In this document: in pieces, positions 1-7,352 of the stretch | Layout: every line of letters starts with the position of its first letter | Position numbering within the stretch: the first letter of the stretch is position 1 | Source: CADEDV01 sp036374495 | Lineage (GTDB): Bacteria > Bacteroidota > Bacteroidia > Chitinophagales > Chitinophagaceae | DNA: 60,671 nucleotides | Direction of reading: 5' to 3' | Assembly (NCBI GenBank): GCA_965652975.1 | Contig: CBFGYO010000003.1 | Span: 1 to 60,671 of the forward strand | The notes under the pieces: model-generated | What the model was told of the DNA's origin: nothing | The model's input: only the letters and a program-made list of their open reading frames with translations | Database searches by the model: none | Made by a program: the position numbers and the translations under genes

Positions 1-31
1 ATTTCCATATTTCCATATTTCCACATTCTCC
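1..31. repeat. Partial ATTTCCACATT-type dispersed repeat
   Basis: The window opens inside tandem ATTTCCAT/ATTTCCACATT units. The same family forms one arm of the inverted repeat at 26666-26772. In both places the repeat directly abuts the stop codon of a minus-strand gene. Only one arm is visible here because the window begins inside it. Confidence 0.6.
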
Positions 32-373
32 TCAGGCGCGCACGAGTCGTAGAAAATTCTTTCTTTTTAGATAGTACCAGAACAGGAACAGCAGGATTGG
101 AGTAAAACTCAGGAGTTTTAAAATGAAAATGCCTGTGAAGAATCCAAGCAGGTAAAGCACGGCAAGTACAAAGAAACCACCGAGCAATTGCTCATCGGTA
201 ATGGCGCAAGCCACTTTGAAATGGTAGTAACTCGGTTCTTTAAAACTTAAGCCAATGGGTTTGGTAATATGAAAGCCGTCGGTAACTACGATGTTCGGAT
301 GGTCATCGGTAAGAGCGATCACAACGGGTTTGTCATTCATCAACGGGAATATAGCTCTGCCGTTTACAACCAC
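32..373 (-). CDS. Hypothetical membrane protein with uncertain or lost start
   Basis: Function unknown. The C-terminal half has two hydrophobic stretches (about residues 65-100 from the GTG at 373) followed by a basic tail (KRKNFLRLVRA), so it is probably an inner-membrane protein. The frame stays open upstream of 373 to about position 469 and reads like coding sequence there (YYIVIKRSNQALLSF), but it has no ATG, GTG or TTG. The only upstream ATG in frame (473-475) is followed at once by TAG (470-472). The gene may therefore start at the GTG as a short form, or be broken at its start. The duplicated tpiA 3' region lies just upstream. The stop codon abuts the repeat at 1-31. Confidence 0.5.
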   Translation of the reverse strand: MVVNGRAIFPLMNDKPVVIALTDDHPNIVVTDGFHITKPIGLSFKEPSYYHFKVACAITDEQLLGGFFVLAVLYLLGFFTGIFILKLLSFTPILLFLFWYYLKRKNFLRLVRA

Positions 374-484
374 GCGTATCCTGAGAAAACTCAGTAGTGC
401 CTGGTTGCTGCGTTTGATGACGATATAATAGGGAGCCGGTATAGAATTAGTTTTTAAGGATGATGCGAACTACATCTATCTACA

Positions 485-701
485 CCCTCGCTCCCGCTCT
501 GTTTCCCGCTCTCATCGCAGAGCGAGAAACCGAGCGAGAGCGATGAGCGCACAAGCTCTTTTTAAACGCGCTGATAATTTGCTTCAACGCTACTACGGGA
601 AGAAATGCCCGACCTATATCCCTCGCTCCCGCTCTGTTTCCCGCTCTCATCGCAGAGCGGAAGCACAAAAGCTCTTATTTCAATGCGCTGATAATTTGCC
701 T
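485..701. repeat. Partial tandem duplication of tpiA 3' end plus GC-rich palindrome
   Basis: A 40-bp sequence is present identically at 485-524 and 620-659. It contains the hairpin CGCTCT-CATCGC-AGAGCG. Each copy is followed by a related segment: 548-583, and 663-701, which is the real 3' end of tpiA. In the minus-strand sense both segments encode a QIISA(L/F)K-like tail. The left copy carries about 24 extra bases of GAGCGAGAGCGATGAGC-like sequence. The region therefore looks like a duplicated and decayed gene end together with a repeat element. Confidence 0.7.
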
Positions 702-1436
702 GAATTCCACCGCCGAAAGTGATGCTCCGCCCACCAGGCCACCATCTACATCAGGACTGGCAAACAATTCCGCCGCATTAGCGCCTTTCACACTACCTCC
801 GTAAAGAATAGATATTTCTGCCGCCGTATTTTGTCCATATTGCGCGGCCAGTATAGAACGAAGATGTGCATGCATTTCTTGTGCCTGCGCAGTACTGGCT
901 GTTTTACCGGTGCCGATCGCCCAAATAGGTTCATAAGCAATGATCACCTCCTTGGCTTCTTTTGCCGACAGGTGAAATAAAGATTCTTTCAATTGCACAG
1001 CCACGTGGTCATTTTGTGTACCCGCTTCGCGGATGGCGAGCGGCTCGCCACAACAAAATATAGGAGTAATGAATTGTTCGAGACAACGGCTAATTTTCTC
1101 GGCCAGTTGCGCATTGCTTTCATTAAAATATTCTCTTCGCTCACTATGACCTACAATGCAATAAGGCACCCCGATGGAATGCAGCATGGCTGCTGATATT
1201 TCACCGGTATAGGCTCCCGCGGGCAGGTGGTGACAGTTTTGTGCAGCAGCGTAGTAATTGGTTTCGTCATCAACCTCGCTTCTCGTCATTAATAAATACG
1301 GAAAAGGCACGGCAAAGATCACTTTTTGGTGCGCCGCCAGTTTTATCCGGTCCACTAGAATATCATCTAATAATTTTTCTCCCTGCTGGTAGGTCAGATT
1401 CATTTTCCAGTTGGCTGCTGCTATCTGTTTTCTCAT
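675..1436 (-). CDS. tpiA: Triosephosphate isomerase
   Basis: Interconverts dihydroxyacetone phosphate and glyceraldehyde 3-phosphate in the cytoplasm (glycolysis). The 253-residue length is normal for the family. Visible motifs are the N-terminal NWKMN with the substrate lysine, GHSERRE with the electrophilic region, the catalytic-Glu loop YEPIWAIGTGKTA, and the phosphate-binding YGGSVKGANA near the C-terminus. A longer in-frame reading from 1505 exists, but the family start is the ATG at 1434-1436 (MRKQIAAANWKMN). It lies 55 bp downstream of the GlmU-family gene on the same strand and is probably co-transcribed with it. Its last codons lie in the right-hand copy of the 485-701 duplication. 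Confidence 0.95.
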   Translation of the reverse strand: MRKQIAAANWKMNLTYQQGEKLLDDILVDRIKLAAHQKVIFAVPFPYLLMTRSEVDDETNYYAAAQNCHHLPAGAYTGEISAAMLHSIGVPYCIVGHSERREYFNESNAQLAEKISRCLEQFITPIFCCGEPLAIREAGTQNDHVAVQLKESLFHLSAKEAKEVIIAYEPIWAIGTGKTASTAQAQEMHAHLRSILAAQYGQNTAAEISILYGGSVKGANAAELFASPDVDGGLVGGASLSAVEFRQIISALK

Positions 1437-1491
1437 AATGTTATTGGTTCCTTTTAAAGATCTCGATTTGCCCTGCGGGCGCGTTTTGTAT

Positions 1492-2673
1492 TTAAAAATT
1501 GTCAAAGATATATTTCAATATACTTTTTTCATTATCAGTTATGCCCTGCCCTTTCAACTGCTTCCAGCCATGTATGTCCAATAGTGCTTTGTTGAAATCA
1601 TAGCGTCGCACCCCCTCGCTTCCCCACGAAAAACTGGGAATATGTTTGGGCGTCAGGCCCATTCCTGCTACATGGCAACATACACCGATCACCGTGCCGG
1701 TGTTGATAGAAGTATTGATGGTGGTGCGTGAATAATCACCCATCATCACACCGCATTTTATACCCGCATTCATTTCTCCTTTTGATGTCCATACCCTAAC
1801 TGTACTGGCATTGTTTTTCAGGTTGCTATTAGTAGTTCCTGCACCCATATTGCACCATTCGCCAATAACGGAATCTCCAAGGTACCCATCATGTGCCTTA
1901 TTGGAATATCCAAACAGTACAGAATTTTTAATTTCTCCGGCGGCAATGGAATAAGGTCCCAACGTGGTAGCTCCATAAACTTTAGCTCCCATCTTCAGGC
2001 AGGCGCCTTCGCCCATCGCGAAAGGTCCGCGAATAACGCAGCCCTCCATCACTTCCGCGTTGCGTCCAATATATACCGGCCCGGTGGATGCATTAATAAT
2101 GGCATGTTCTACCCGCGCACCTTTTTCTATGAATAGATTACCCGGTGCTATGATTTTATTTGTACGTGATGGCGTAGCCGAGATGCGCTTGCCTGTTAGC
2201 AATTTAAAATCCTGGCGAATGGCAAAGTCGTTCAACTGGAAAATTTCCCATGGGTAATTGATCGTTGTAACTGGCCCTTCGAGCAAAACCGCCCGGGTAA
2301 CCTGCACTTTGTGTTTATCGCGGATCTGCTTGCGGGTAAACCGAAACACAATGCCTGAACTACCCTCTGCTGCAATGAATTCCCCATCCTTCAACTTACG
2401 TACGGCTTTGATGATTGCCGGCGTGGGTAAAACGTTGCCATGCACCATCAGGCAATAGCCGTCATCACTGGCAGCTTCTTCCAGGGTCATAGAACGATGA
2501 AGGTCCTTGTAATCATCTTCCTTGCGGTCGTAGGAAGGTAACTTTAGCATTTTCTCCCATTTCTCCCTGATCGTTAAGATACCTACACGGATATCCTGTA
2601 TCTGCCGCGTGAGCGTAAAAGGATGCAGGTTTTCCGGTTGGCAAAATTCTTCTGTAAAAATGATCTTGTTCAT
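1492..2673 (-). CDS. GlmU-family sugar nucleotidyltransferase-like protein
   Basis: 393 residues from the ATG at 2671-2673; a few extra upstream codons are possible. The C-terminal half is a left-handed beta-helix with hexapeptide-like repeats (IGRNAEVMEG, GPFAMGEGACLKMG, GAGTTNSNLKNN), as in GlmU acyltransferase domains. The N-terminal half matches the alternative Bacteroidota GlmU-type pyrophosphorylase group rather than classical GlmU, and the usual glycine-rich LxAGxGTRM start is absent (FTEEFCQPENLHPFTLTRQ instead). It probably activates an amino-sugar phosphate for the cell envelope. The first gene of a likely operon with tpiA. Family assignment is firm, substrate is not. Confidence 0.85.
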   Translation of the reverse strand: MNKIIFTEEFCQPENLHPFTLTRQIQDIRVGILTIREKWEKMLKLPSYDRKEDDYKDLHRSMTLEEAASDDGYCLMVHGNVLPTPAIIKAVRKLKDGEFIAAEGSSGIVFRFTRKQIRDKHKVQVTRAVLLEGPVTTINYPWEIFQLNDFAIRQDFKLLTGKRISATPSRTNKIIAPGNLFIEKGARVEHAIINASTGPVYIGRNAEVMEGCVIRGPFAMGEGACLKMGAKVYGATTLGPYSIAAGEIKNSVLFGYSNKAHDGYLGDSVIGEWCNMGAGTTNSNLKNNASTVRVWTSKGEMNAGIKCGVMMGDYSRTTINTSINTGTVIGVCCHVAGMGLTPKHIPSFSWGSEGVRRYDFNKALLDIHGWKQLKGQGITDNEKSILKYIFDNF

Positions 2674-2869
2674 GGATGGGTAATGCCAAAAATAAGGAAG
2701 AATCATTTACTGGAAGAAGTGCGGGAAACGGGGAGATAACAACACGCACTCACGCTTCTGCTCGTTACGCCCTTTGCAACGGAAAGGCTGTCTTATTGTT
2801 AAGTATAATAGAACGAAGAATAATTGGTATGGCCTTTGAATTGTAAATTCTGTAAAACCACGTTGTAAA

Positions 2870-3073
2870 ATGAAATCGACTATTAAATTAGCGGTAAGTA
2901 TTGGACTTATTTATCTAGCAGCAAAAGCTATATCTCGCATTAACCGGAACACCAAAAACAGCAGTAGACTTAGGAAAGTAGCAAACGAGGGGTACGAAAC
3001 TGCGATCGACGTACTTTTTCCGGAAAAGCAGACGAAAGGACGGCTCCATTATGGACCTGTTATCCCTGCATGA
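2870..3073 (+). CDS. Small conserved hypothetical protein
   Basis: 67 residues. The N-terminus has one hydrophobic segment (KLAVSIGLIYLAAKAI, about residues 6-21), followed by a polar stretch and a C-terminus ending YETAIDVLFPEKQ...LHYGPVIPA. This ending resembles small Bacteroidota proteins I have seen with a YETAxDxLFP...LHYGPVxP tail, which supports it being a real gene. No function is known. It lies between the GlmU-family gene and rpmE2 and converges on the latter. Confidence 0.6.
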   Translation: MKSTIKLAVSIGLIYLAAKAISRINRNTKNSSRLRKVANEGYETAIDVLFPEKQTKGRLHYGPVIPA

Positions 3074-3092
3074 TTTGTTGACGGCTGTACAC

Positions 3093-3121
3093 AAAAAAAC
3101 CCCGAAGAGGAATCTCCGGGA
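3093..3121 (-). terminator. Rho-independent terminator of rpmE2
   Basis: Read on the minus strand, the stem CCCG/GAG pairs with CTC/CGGG (3101-3120, 2-nt bulge) and is followed by a run of seven T (A-tract at 3093-3099 on plus). It lies about 50 bp after the rpmE2 stop, between convergent genes. Confidence 0.7.
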
Positions 3122-3173
3122 TTTAAAGTATAGCCATGAAAAACAAAAATAGTTCTGCTATAAAACTACAGCA

Positions 3174-3425
3174 TTATTTCTTTTTCTCATATTTCTTCTT
3201 GAATTTATCGATACGACCCGCTGTGTCTACCAGCATATTTTTACCTGTAAAGAAGGGATGAGATGTGTTGGAAATTTCCAGTTTAACAAGGGGGTACTCG
3301 TTGCCGTCTTCCCATTTCACCGTTTCTTTAGAACCGGCAGTTGAGCGGCTAAGGAAGGAATGGCCGTTGCTCATGTCTTTAAAAACTACTAACCGGTAGC
3401 TTTCGGGATGGAGACCTTTTTTCAT
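3174..3425 (-). CDS. rpmE2: 50S ribosomal protein L31 type B
   Basis: Component of the large ribosomal subunit (bL31). The 83-residue length and sequence (start MKKGLHPESYRLVVFKDMSN, then FLSRSTA, and SHPFFTGKNMLVDTAGRIDKF) are those of the type B form. It has no cysteines, so it is the zinc-independent variant. The lysine-rich tail is normal. Start is the ATG at 3423-3425. A strong-looking promoter lies at 3490-3521 and a terminator at 3093-3121, so it is a single-gene unit. Confidence 0.95.
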   Translation of the reverse strand: MKKGLHPESYRLVVFKDMSNGHSFLSRSTAGSKETVKWEDGNEYPLVKLEISNTSHPFFTGKNMLVDTAGRIDKFKKKYEKKK

Positions 3426-3489
3426 AACTCTTTGATTTTTAAGGCTGCACGGATTTTGCCGTACATTTGAAAAGATTAAATTAAGTCGG

Positions 3490-3521
3490 CAAAGGTAGGC
3501 TGGATGTGGTTTTCATCCAAA
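3490..3521 (-). promoter_or_regulatory. Bacteroidota-type promoter of rpmE2
   Basis: Minus strand: TTTG (3521-3518), a 20-nt spacer, then TACCTTTG (3497-3490). This matches the Bacteroidota housekeeping consensus TTTG/TAnnTTTG with normal spacing. It is about 65 bp upstream of the rpmE2 ATG. Confidence 0.7.
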
Positions 3522-3577
3522 TAATATTCTTTAACGTTCAACAAGGTGTACTGGTTGATTGCCTATTCTCATGTGGA

Positions 3578-3645
3578 TTTCTCGCGGCGTACGCTGCACT
3601 TTGGCTCTTCTATTAAAGGCAGCAACAACGCAGCGATCGCTGCGT
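3578..3645. repeat. Partial CTCGCGGCG-type palindromic repeat
   Basis: Starts with TTTCTCGCGGCGTACGC (3578-3594) and contains the perfect core palindrome GCAGCGATCGCTGC. The same outer arm and an ACGCAGCG core occur in the complete element at 54663-54788. Here the matching right outer arm is missing, so this is a half or decayed copy. Confidence 0.6.
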
Positions 3646-3924
3646 GAAATTGCCCCCGGGTAGGCCATAAAAGATGAAAGCACCAAGTTTGTTTTTACTC
3701 CAGCTTGCGCTTTCGTAATAACTAACCCGATGCTTTCTGGAATTACTTCCGACTTTTGAAGGTCTTCCGTAATCCCTGTTACAGATTCTTTTGTTGCCAA
3801 AATTTTCCGTAACTGTTGTAAATTGAAGATAGCATATTCAACTACCCTTTTCCAAATTTTTCTTGTTGTAGTTCTCCACGATAAACCCACTGGTTATCCA
3901 CCACTATTTTCTTAATTACAGGTT
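3646..3924. other. Intergenic region without a convincing gene
   Basis: This belongs to the 499-bp gap between yajQ and rpmE2. Open frames exist on the minus strand but none has a recognisable product. Directly after the yajQ stop another frame reads KIVVDNQWVYRGELQQ before hitting stops, which looks like a decayed coding remnant. Nothing else is supported here. Confidence 0.4.
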
Positions 3925-4416
3925 TTAGTCCCGCATATTCACATATTGCAGCGGAATTCCCAGGTTAGCGGTTTTGCAAAGCTGGATTACCGCCTGCAGG
4001 TCGTCAATTTTTTTGCCCGTAACCCTTACAAGATCGTCATTGATGGATGCCTGCACCTTCATCCCGCTGTCTTTTATCGCTTTTACGATCTTTTTGGCGT
4101 CTTCCTGGCTCAGGCCGTTTCGAACCTTCACTTCCTTTTTCCACACCTTACCGCTTTGAGATCCCTCTTTGGACGTATCAAACGCTTCGGGTGCTATACC
4201 CTGCTTATGTGCCCGGTTGATCAAAACGTCGATCAACTGTCGCATTTTCATATCGTCGTCGGTCTCCAGCTTCACTACAAAGTCTTTTTTGTCGAGGTTG
4301 ATCACCACATGCGAACCTTTGAAATCAAACCGGTTTGTGATTTCCTTGGTCGTTACGTTCACCGCATTGTCCAGGGCCTGGGCTTCTACTTTGCTGACGA
4401 TATCGAATGAAGGCAT
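3925..4416 (-). CDS. yajQ: YajQ family nucleotide-binding protein
   Basis: 163-residue cytoplasmic protein of the YajQ (UPF0234) family, whose members bind nucleotides and, in some Proteobacteria, cyclic di-GMP. The start MPSFDIVSKVEAQALDNAVN, the centre FDFKGSHV, and the end LGIPLQYVNMRD match the family along the full length. Its role in this organism is not known. Start is the ATG at 4414-4416. A -7-like box lies 41 bp upstream (4457-4464), followed by an AGATAAAAG repeat. Confidence 0.93.
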   Translation of the reverse strand: MPSFDIVSKVEAQALDNAVNVTTKEITNRFDFKGSHVVINLDKKDFVVKLETDDDMKMRQLIDVLINRAHKQGIAPEAFDTSKEGSQSGKVWKKEVKVRNGLSQEDAKKIVKAIKDSGMKVQASINDDLVRVTGKKIDDLQAVIQLCKTANLGIPLQYVNMRD

Positions 4417-4456
4417 GGTTCAGTTTTTTATTAATAAAAGTTATACTTAACGATTT

Positions 4457-4464
4457 CAAAAATA
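4457..4464 (-). promoter_or_regulatory. Candidate -7 box of yajQ
   Basis: Minus-strand TATTTTTG matches TAnnTTTG and lies 41 bp upstream of the yajQ ATG. No good TTTG is seen at the -33 position, so this is tentative. Confidence 0.4.
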
Positions 4465-4475
4465 GTCCTTTCAGG

Positions 4476-4500
4476 AAAGATAAAAACTAAAAGATAAAAG
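4476..4500. repeat. AGATAAAAG-type dispersed repeat, single arm
   Basis: Contains AAAGATAAAAACTAAAAG followed by ATAAAAG, the left-arm sequence of the elements at 23257, 39981, 44679 and 56355. No right arm is seen here. Confidence 0.6.
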
Positions 4501-4535
4501 TGGTTTCATTCGGGACTTCTCAGGAAAATTCCGCC

Positions 4536-4564
4536 AAAAAAAGTCCCCCGTAAAAACGGGGGAC
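4536..4564 (-). terminator. Rho-independent terminator of the 4604-7075 gene
   Basis: Perfect 8-bp stem GTCCCCCG (4543-4550) / CGGGGGAC (4557-4564) with a 6-nt loop. On the minus strand it is followed by a T run (A-tract 4536-4542). It is 40 bp after the stop of the barrel gene. Confidence 0.85.
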
Positions 4565-4603
4565 GAACATGCACATGAGAAAACTCTCATGAAAAACTGA
4601 CTA

Positions 4604-7075
4604 TTATTGACCGCCCTGGCCCACCCTGTTCTGCTCATCCTGCGAACTCGCAGCACGGCGGCGGGGCTGTTGATTTTGTTGGGTCGTTTTACCAAAGCGC
4701 CATGTGAATGTGCCCGACACCTGGCGAATATCCGGGCGACTCAGGAATGATCCATCAATGAGGCCATATTTATTGTGCCCTTCAAATTTCTGCCAGGCAA
4801 AGGGGTCACGCACATTTAGTCGAACAGTTCCCTTGCCCTTCATCACCTGTTTCTGCAATCCAATTGCCATTTGATAGATTGGCTCCATCTGTGTTAAATT
4901 ATTCAAAGATTTATACCTGTAAAAACCTGTAATCTCGCCGGTGAATCCTTTGCTTATTGTAAAGCTGTTGGTGACATTGAAAGAAAATGAAGTATACTCC
5001 ATATCAATCTTTACTGTATCATACACGCCGCGGTAACGGTTATTATATACGTTGCCAAAGAAATTCATGTTCCACCATTTGGCGACTGTTATGGGTGCAG
5101 TGATGGCTAAACCGACATTACGAAATTCAGCAACATTATCTACTGTCAGGTACCTGATCTTGCTATTTGGTTCCGGTTTAATTATCTGCGAGATCACATC
5201 GTCTGTATTACTGTAATTAAACGTGGTGATGTATTTATCCTTGAATGCGTAAGTGAGTTCAACGTTGTGCGTATACTGCGGCTTGAGGTAAATATTTCCC
5301 TGGCGATATGATAAAGTATCGAGGAAATAGGTGAAAGGATTCAGGTCCTGGTAATTTGGCCGGTTGATGCGACGTCCGTACGAAAGGGTCAGGCTATTCT
5401 TTTTATCGATAGTATACCTTGCAAAGGCTGTTGGAAAAAGGCTTGTATTATGCCTTGTAAAGGTTTCGTTGTTGATAACCTGGTGTCCCTTTGCATTTGT
5501 ATTTTCCAGGCGCAATCCTCCCTGGAAGCTCCACTTCTTAATTTCCTTGCTGAAGCTGGCATAAGCGGCATTGATATTTTCATCATAGATAAAATGATTG
5601 GACCGGATAATATCTGTCTCCCATTTACCATTGAGAAAACGCTCGTATTCTACAAGATTATTATTCTTTACATAACTGAATTTAACGCCCGCTTCAAAAC
5701 GCCCACCTTTGAATGGCTGCAGGTAGTCACTTTTGAATGTATAGATATCAATATCAGATGGCAAATGACCTCTCAGGTAAGAAGTTCCCGTCATCACCAG
5801 GCTACTATTATAAAAATCGGTCTGGAGCAACATGTCGGAAACACTATTATAAACTACGTAGTCAAAATCCATCGTTAATTCTTTACCGGTTGTATCAAAT
5901 GTGTGCTTCCAGTTCAGATTCAACGTACCATTCTTAAACTTGATATCATTAACCGTAGAGGAATTCAACCTGCTTTCGAGCTGGTGATTTTCATCTTCCA
6001 GAGTTGCAACGGTAGTAGGCGTGGGATGTCCGTGAAAATCAAATCCACTAACCACTATGCCGAATGTGTTTTTCTTATCAGCAAACCAGTCCATCCCGAG
6101 TTTCAACAGATAGTTGTTGTTGCGGAATTTAAATCTCGTTTCGGTATAATTATACCCGGTGATGTCTTTGTCTGTATCGAGAAATTTGTTCTCGAGGTTC
6201 ATTGTATTCTCACCCTTATTAAAATTGGGATTGAAATTGCCGAAGAAATTTAATTTGTTCTTGCGCCAATTGAACGTAATGCTATTTTGAGATTTAGGAA
6301 TAAGGTAAACTGCATCACGTGGTTTATATATACTTGTCGTTGCCCCAACCATAATGGTGCCATTGAAGCCAGCATTCCTGCCCTTTTTTGTTTTTATGTT
6401 GATTACACCAGAATTTCCCGATGCATCATATTTGGCAGATGGATTTGTCATGATCTCGATCTGGTCAAGAGCCGAAGCGGGCATATTTCTCAACAGGTTG
6501 GCCAGGTCGGTGGCAGAGAGGTAGGTAAGCTTTCCATCCATCATTATGATTACACCCTGTTTACCTCTCAAACTTATGTTGCCATCATTGTCTACCGCTA
6601 CGCCTGGAGATTTTTCCAGTATTTCAAGGGCAGTAGCGCCTGCACTTGTTGGCGAAGCCTCCACGTTAACGACGGTCTTGTCGATCTTGGTTTCAATAAA
6701 TGGTTTTTTCGATGTCACCACTACTTCTGAAAGTCCCTTTGCCTTTTGAGTGAGTTTCAACACGCCCGCATCTACAGTTGAATTGCCTGCATCTACTGTT
6801 ACCACTTTAGTGAATTCACGGTCAAACCCAACCGAGCTGCCTGATATGATATAACTACCGTCCGCCACTTTATCAAAGGCATACTTACCATCCTTATTGG
6901 TAGCAACTGCTTTTACCAGCGATGAATCCTTTGCATTCAACAGTGCCATCGATACTGATTGCAAAGGCTTACCGGATTGATCATGGATGGTACCGGAAAT
7001 CTTACCCTGCTTCGTTTGCGCATGTGCGCTTATGGAGAGAAAGGTGATAAGTAAGATTGTAAAAAAATTTCTCAT
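4604..7075 (-). CDS. Outer-membrane beta-barrel protein, TonB-receptor-like
   Basis: 823 residues. Signal peptide of about 20 residues ending SAHAQ, then a carboxypeptidase-regulatory-like domain (about 24-105), then a plug-like region with SPGVAVDNDGNISLRGKQGV and DQIEIMTNPSAKYDASGNSG, then a beta-barrel of the OMP_b-brl_3 type rich in YGRRINRPNYQDLNPF-like strands. It sits in the outer membrane; the ligand is unknown. There is no SusD-like partner, so it is not a classical polysaccharide-utilisation pair. The next gene upstream (7353-9854) is a close paralog in the same order. Three ATGACA direct repeats lie at 7121-7149 in its upstream region, and a strong terminator follows it. Confidence 0.88.
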   Translation of the reverse strand: MRNFFTILLITFLSISAHAQTKQGKISGTIHDQSGKPLQSVSMALLNAKDSSLVKAVATNKDGKYAFDKVADGSYIISGSSVGFDREFTKVVTVDAGNSTVDAGVLKLTQKAKGLSEVVVTSKKPFIETKIDKTVVNVEASPTSAGATALEILEKSPGVAVDNDGNISLRGKQGVIIMMDGKLTYLSATDLANLLRNMPASALDQIEIMTNPSAKYDASGNSGVINIKTKKGRNAGFNGTIMVGATTSIYKPRDAVYLIPKSQNSITFNWRKNKLNFFGNFNPNFNKGENTMNLENKFLDTDKDITGYNYTETRFKFRNNNYLLKLGMDWFADKKNTFGIVVSGFDFHGHPTPTTVATLEDENHQLESRLNSSTVNDIKFKNGTLNLNWKHTFDTTGKELTMDFDYVVYNSVSDMLLQTDFYNSSLVMTGTSYLRGHLPSDIDIYTFKSDYLQPFKGGRFEAGVKFSYVKNNNLVEYERFLNGKWETDIIRSNHFIYDENINAAYASFSKEIKKWSFQGGLRLENTNAKGHQVINNETFTRHNTSLFPTAFARYTIDKKNSLTLSYGRRINRPNYQDLNPFTYFLDTLSYRQGNIYLKPQYTHNVELTYAFKDKYITTFNYSNTDDVISQIIKPEPNSKIRYLTVDNVAEFRNVGLAITAPITVAKWWNMNFFGNVYNNRYRGVYDTVKIDMEYTSFSFNVTNSFTISKGFTGEITGFYRYKSLNNLTQMEPIYQMAIGLQKQVMKGKGTVRLNVRDPFAWQKFEGHNKYGLIDGSFLSRPDIRQVSGTFTWRFGKTTQQNQQPRRRAASSQDEQNRVGQGGQ

Positions 7076-7120
7076 AATTATGCTTAAAGGTTAATGATCA
7101 GGGTTTAAAGATGAAGCTAA

Positions 7121-7149
7121 ATGACATAGCTTATGACAGAATTATGACA
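7121..7149. promoter_or_regulatory. Three phased ATGACA direct repeats
   Basis: ATGACA occurs at 7121, 7133 and 7144 (spacing 12 and 11 bp, one helical turn), 45-75 bp upstream of the ATG at 7075. Phased direct repeats of this kind are typical of LytTR-type activator sites, and a LytTR regulator is encoded at 10188-10952. The link is an inference. The paralog at 7353-9854 shows no such set. Confidence 0.4.
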
Positions 7150-7273
7150 AGTTTCGTAGTTACCGTGACGAAGGGTAATTTATCCTTACCGATACACCAA
7201 CGGTTTAAAACCCGGTTCAAAGAAAAAAAGAGCGAAATGGAGTGACATTTTTTACATCAATAACTACAAAAGG

Positions 7274-7304
7274 AAATCCCCGGCTAAAAAGTGACCGGGG
7301 ATTT
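7274..7304 (-). terminator. Rho-independent terminator of the 7353-9854 gene
   Basis: Perfect stem AAATCCCCGG (7274-7283) / CCGGGGATTT (7295-7304) with an 11-nt loop, T-rich on both sides. It lies 48 bp after the stop of the upstream barrel gene, so the two barrel genes are probably separate transcripts. Confidence 0.75.
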
Positions 7305-7352
7305 TTTTCATGGCTCCATTTGGAATAAGGTTTAATGGGTTAATGCATCTGA

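Noticed and set aside
480..668. 62-residue open frame on the minus strand
   Set aside because: It is made of the repeated RSAMRAGNRAGAR unit and the tpiA tail remnant, so it is a by-product of the duplication.
3531..3890. 119-residue open frame on the minus strand
   Set aside because: It crosses the REP-like palindrome and promoter region of rpmE2 and has no family features.
5450..6730. Several plus-strand open frames inside the barrel gene
   Set aside because: They are antisense shadows of a long, clearly coding gene with signal peptide and terminator.
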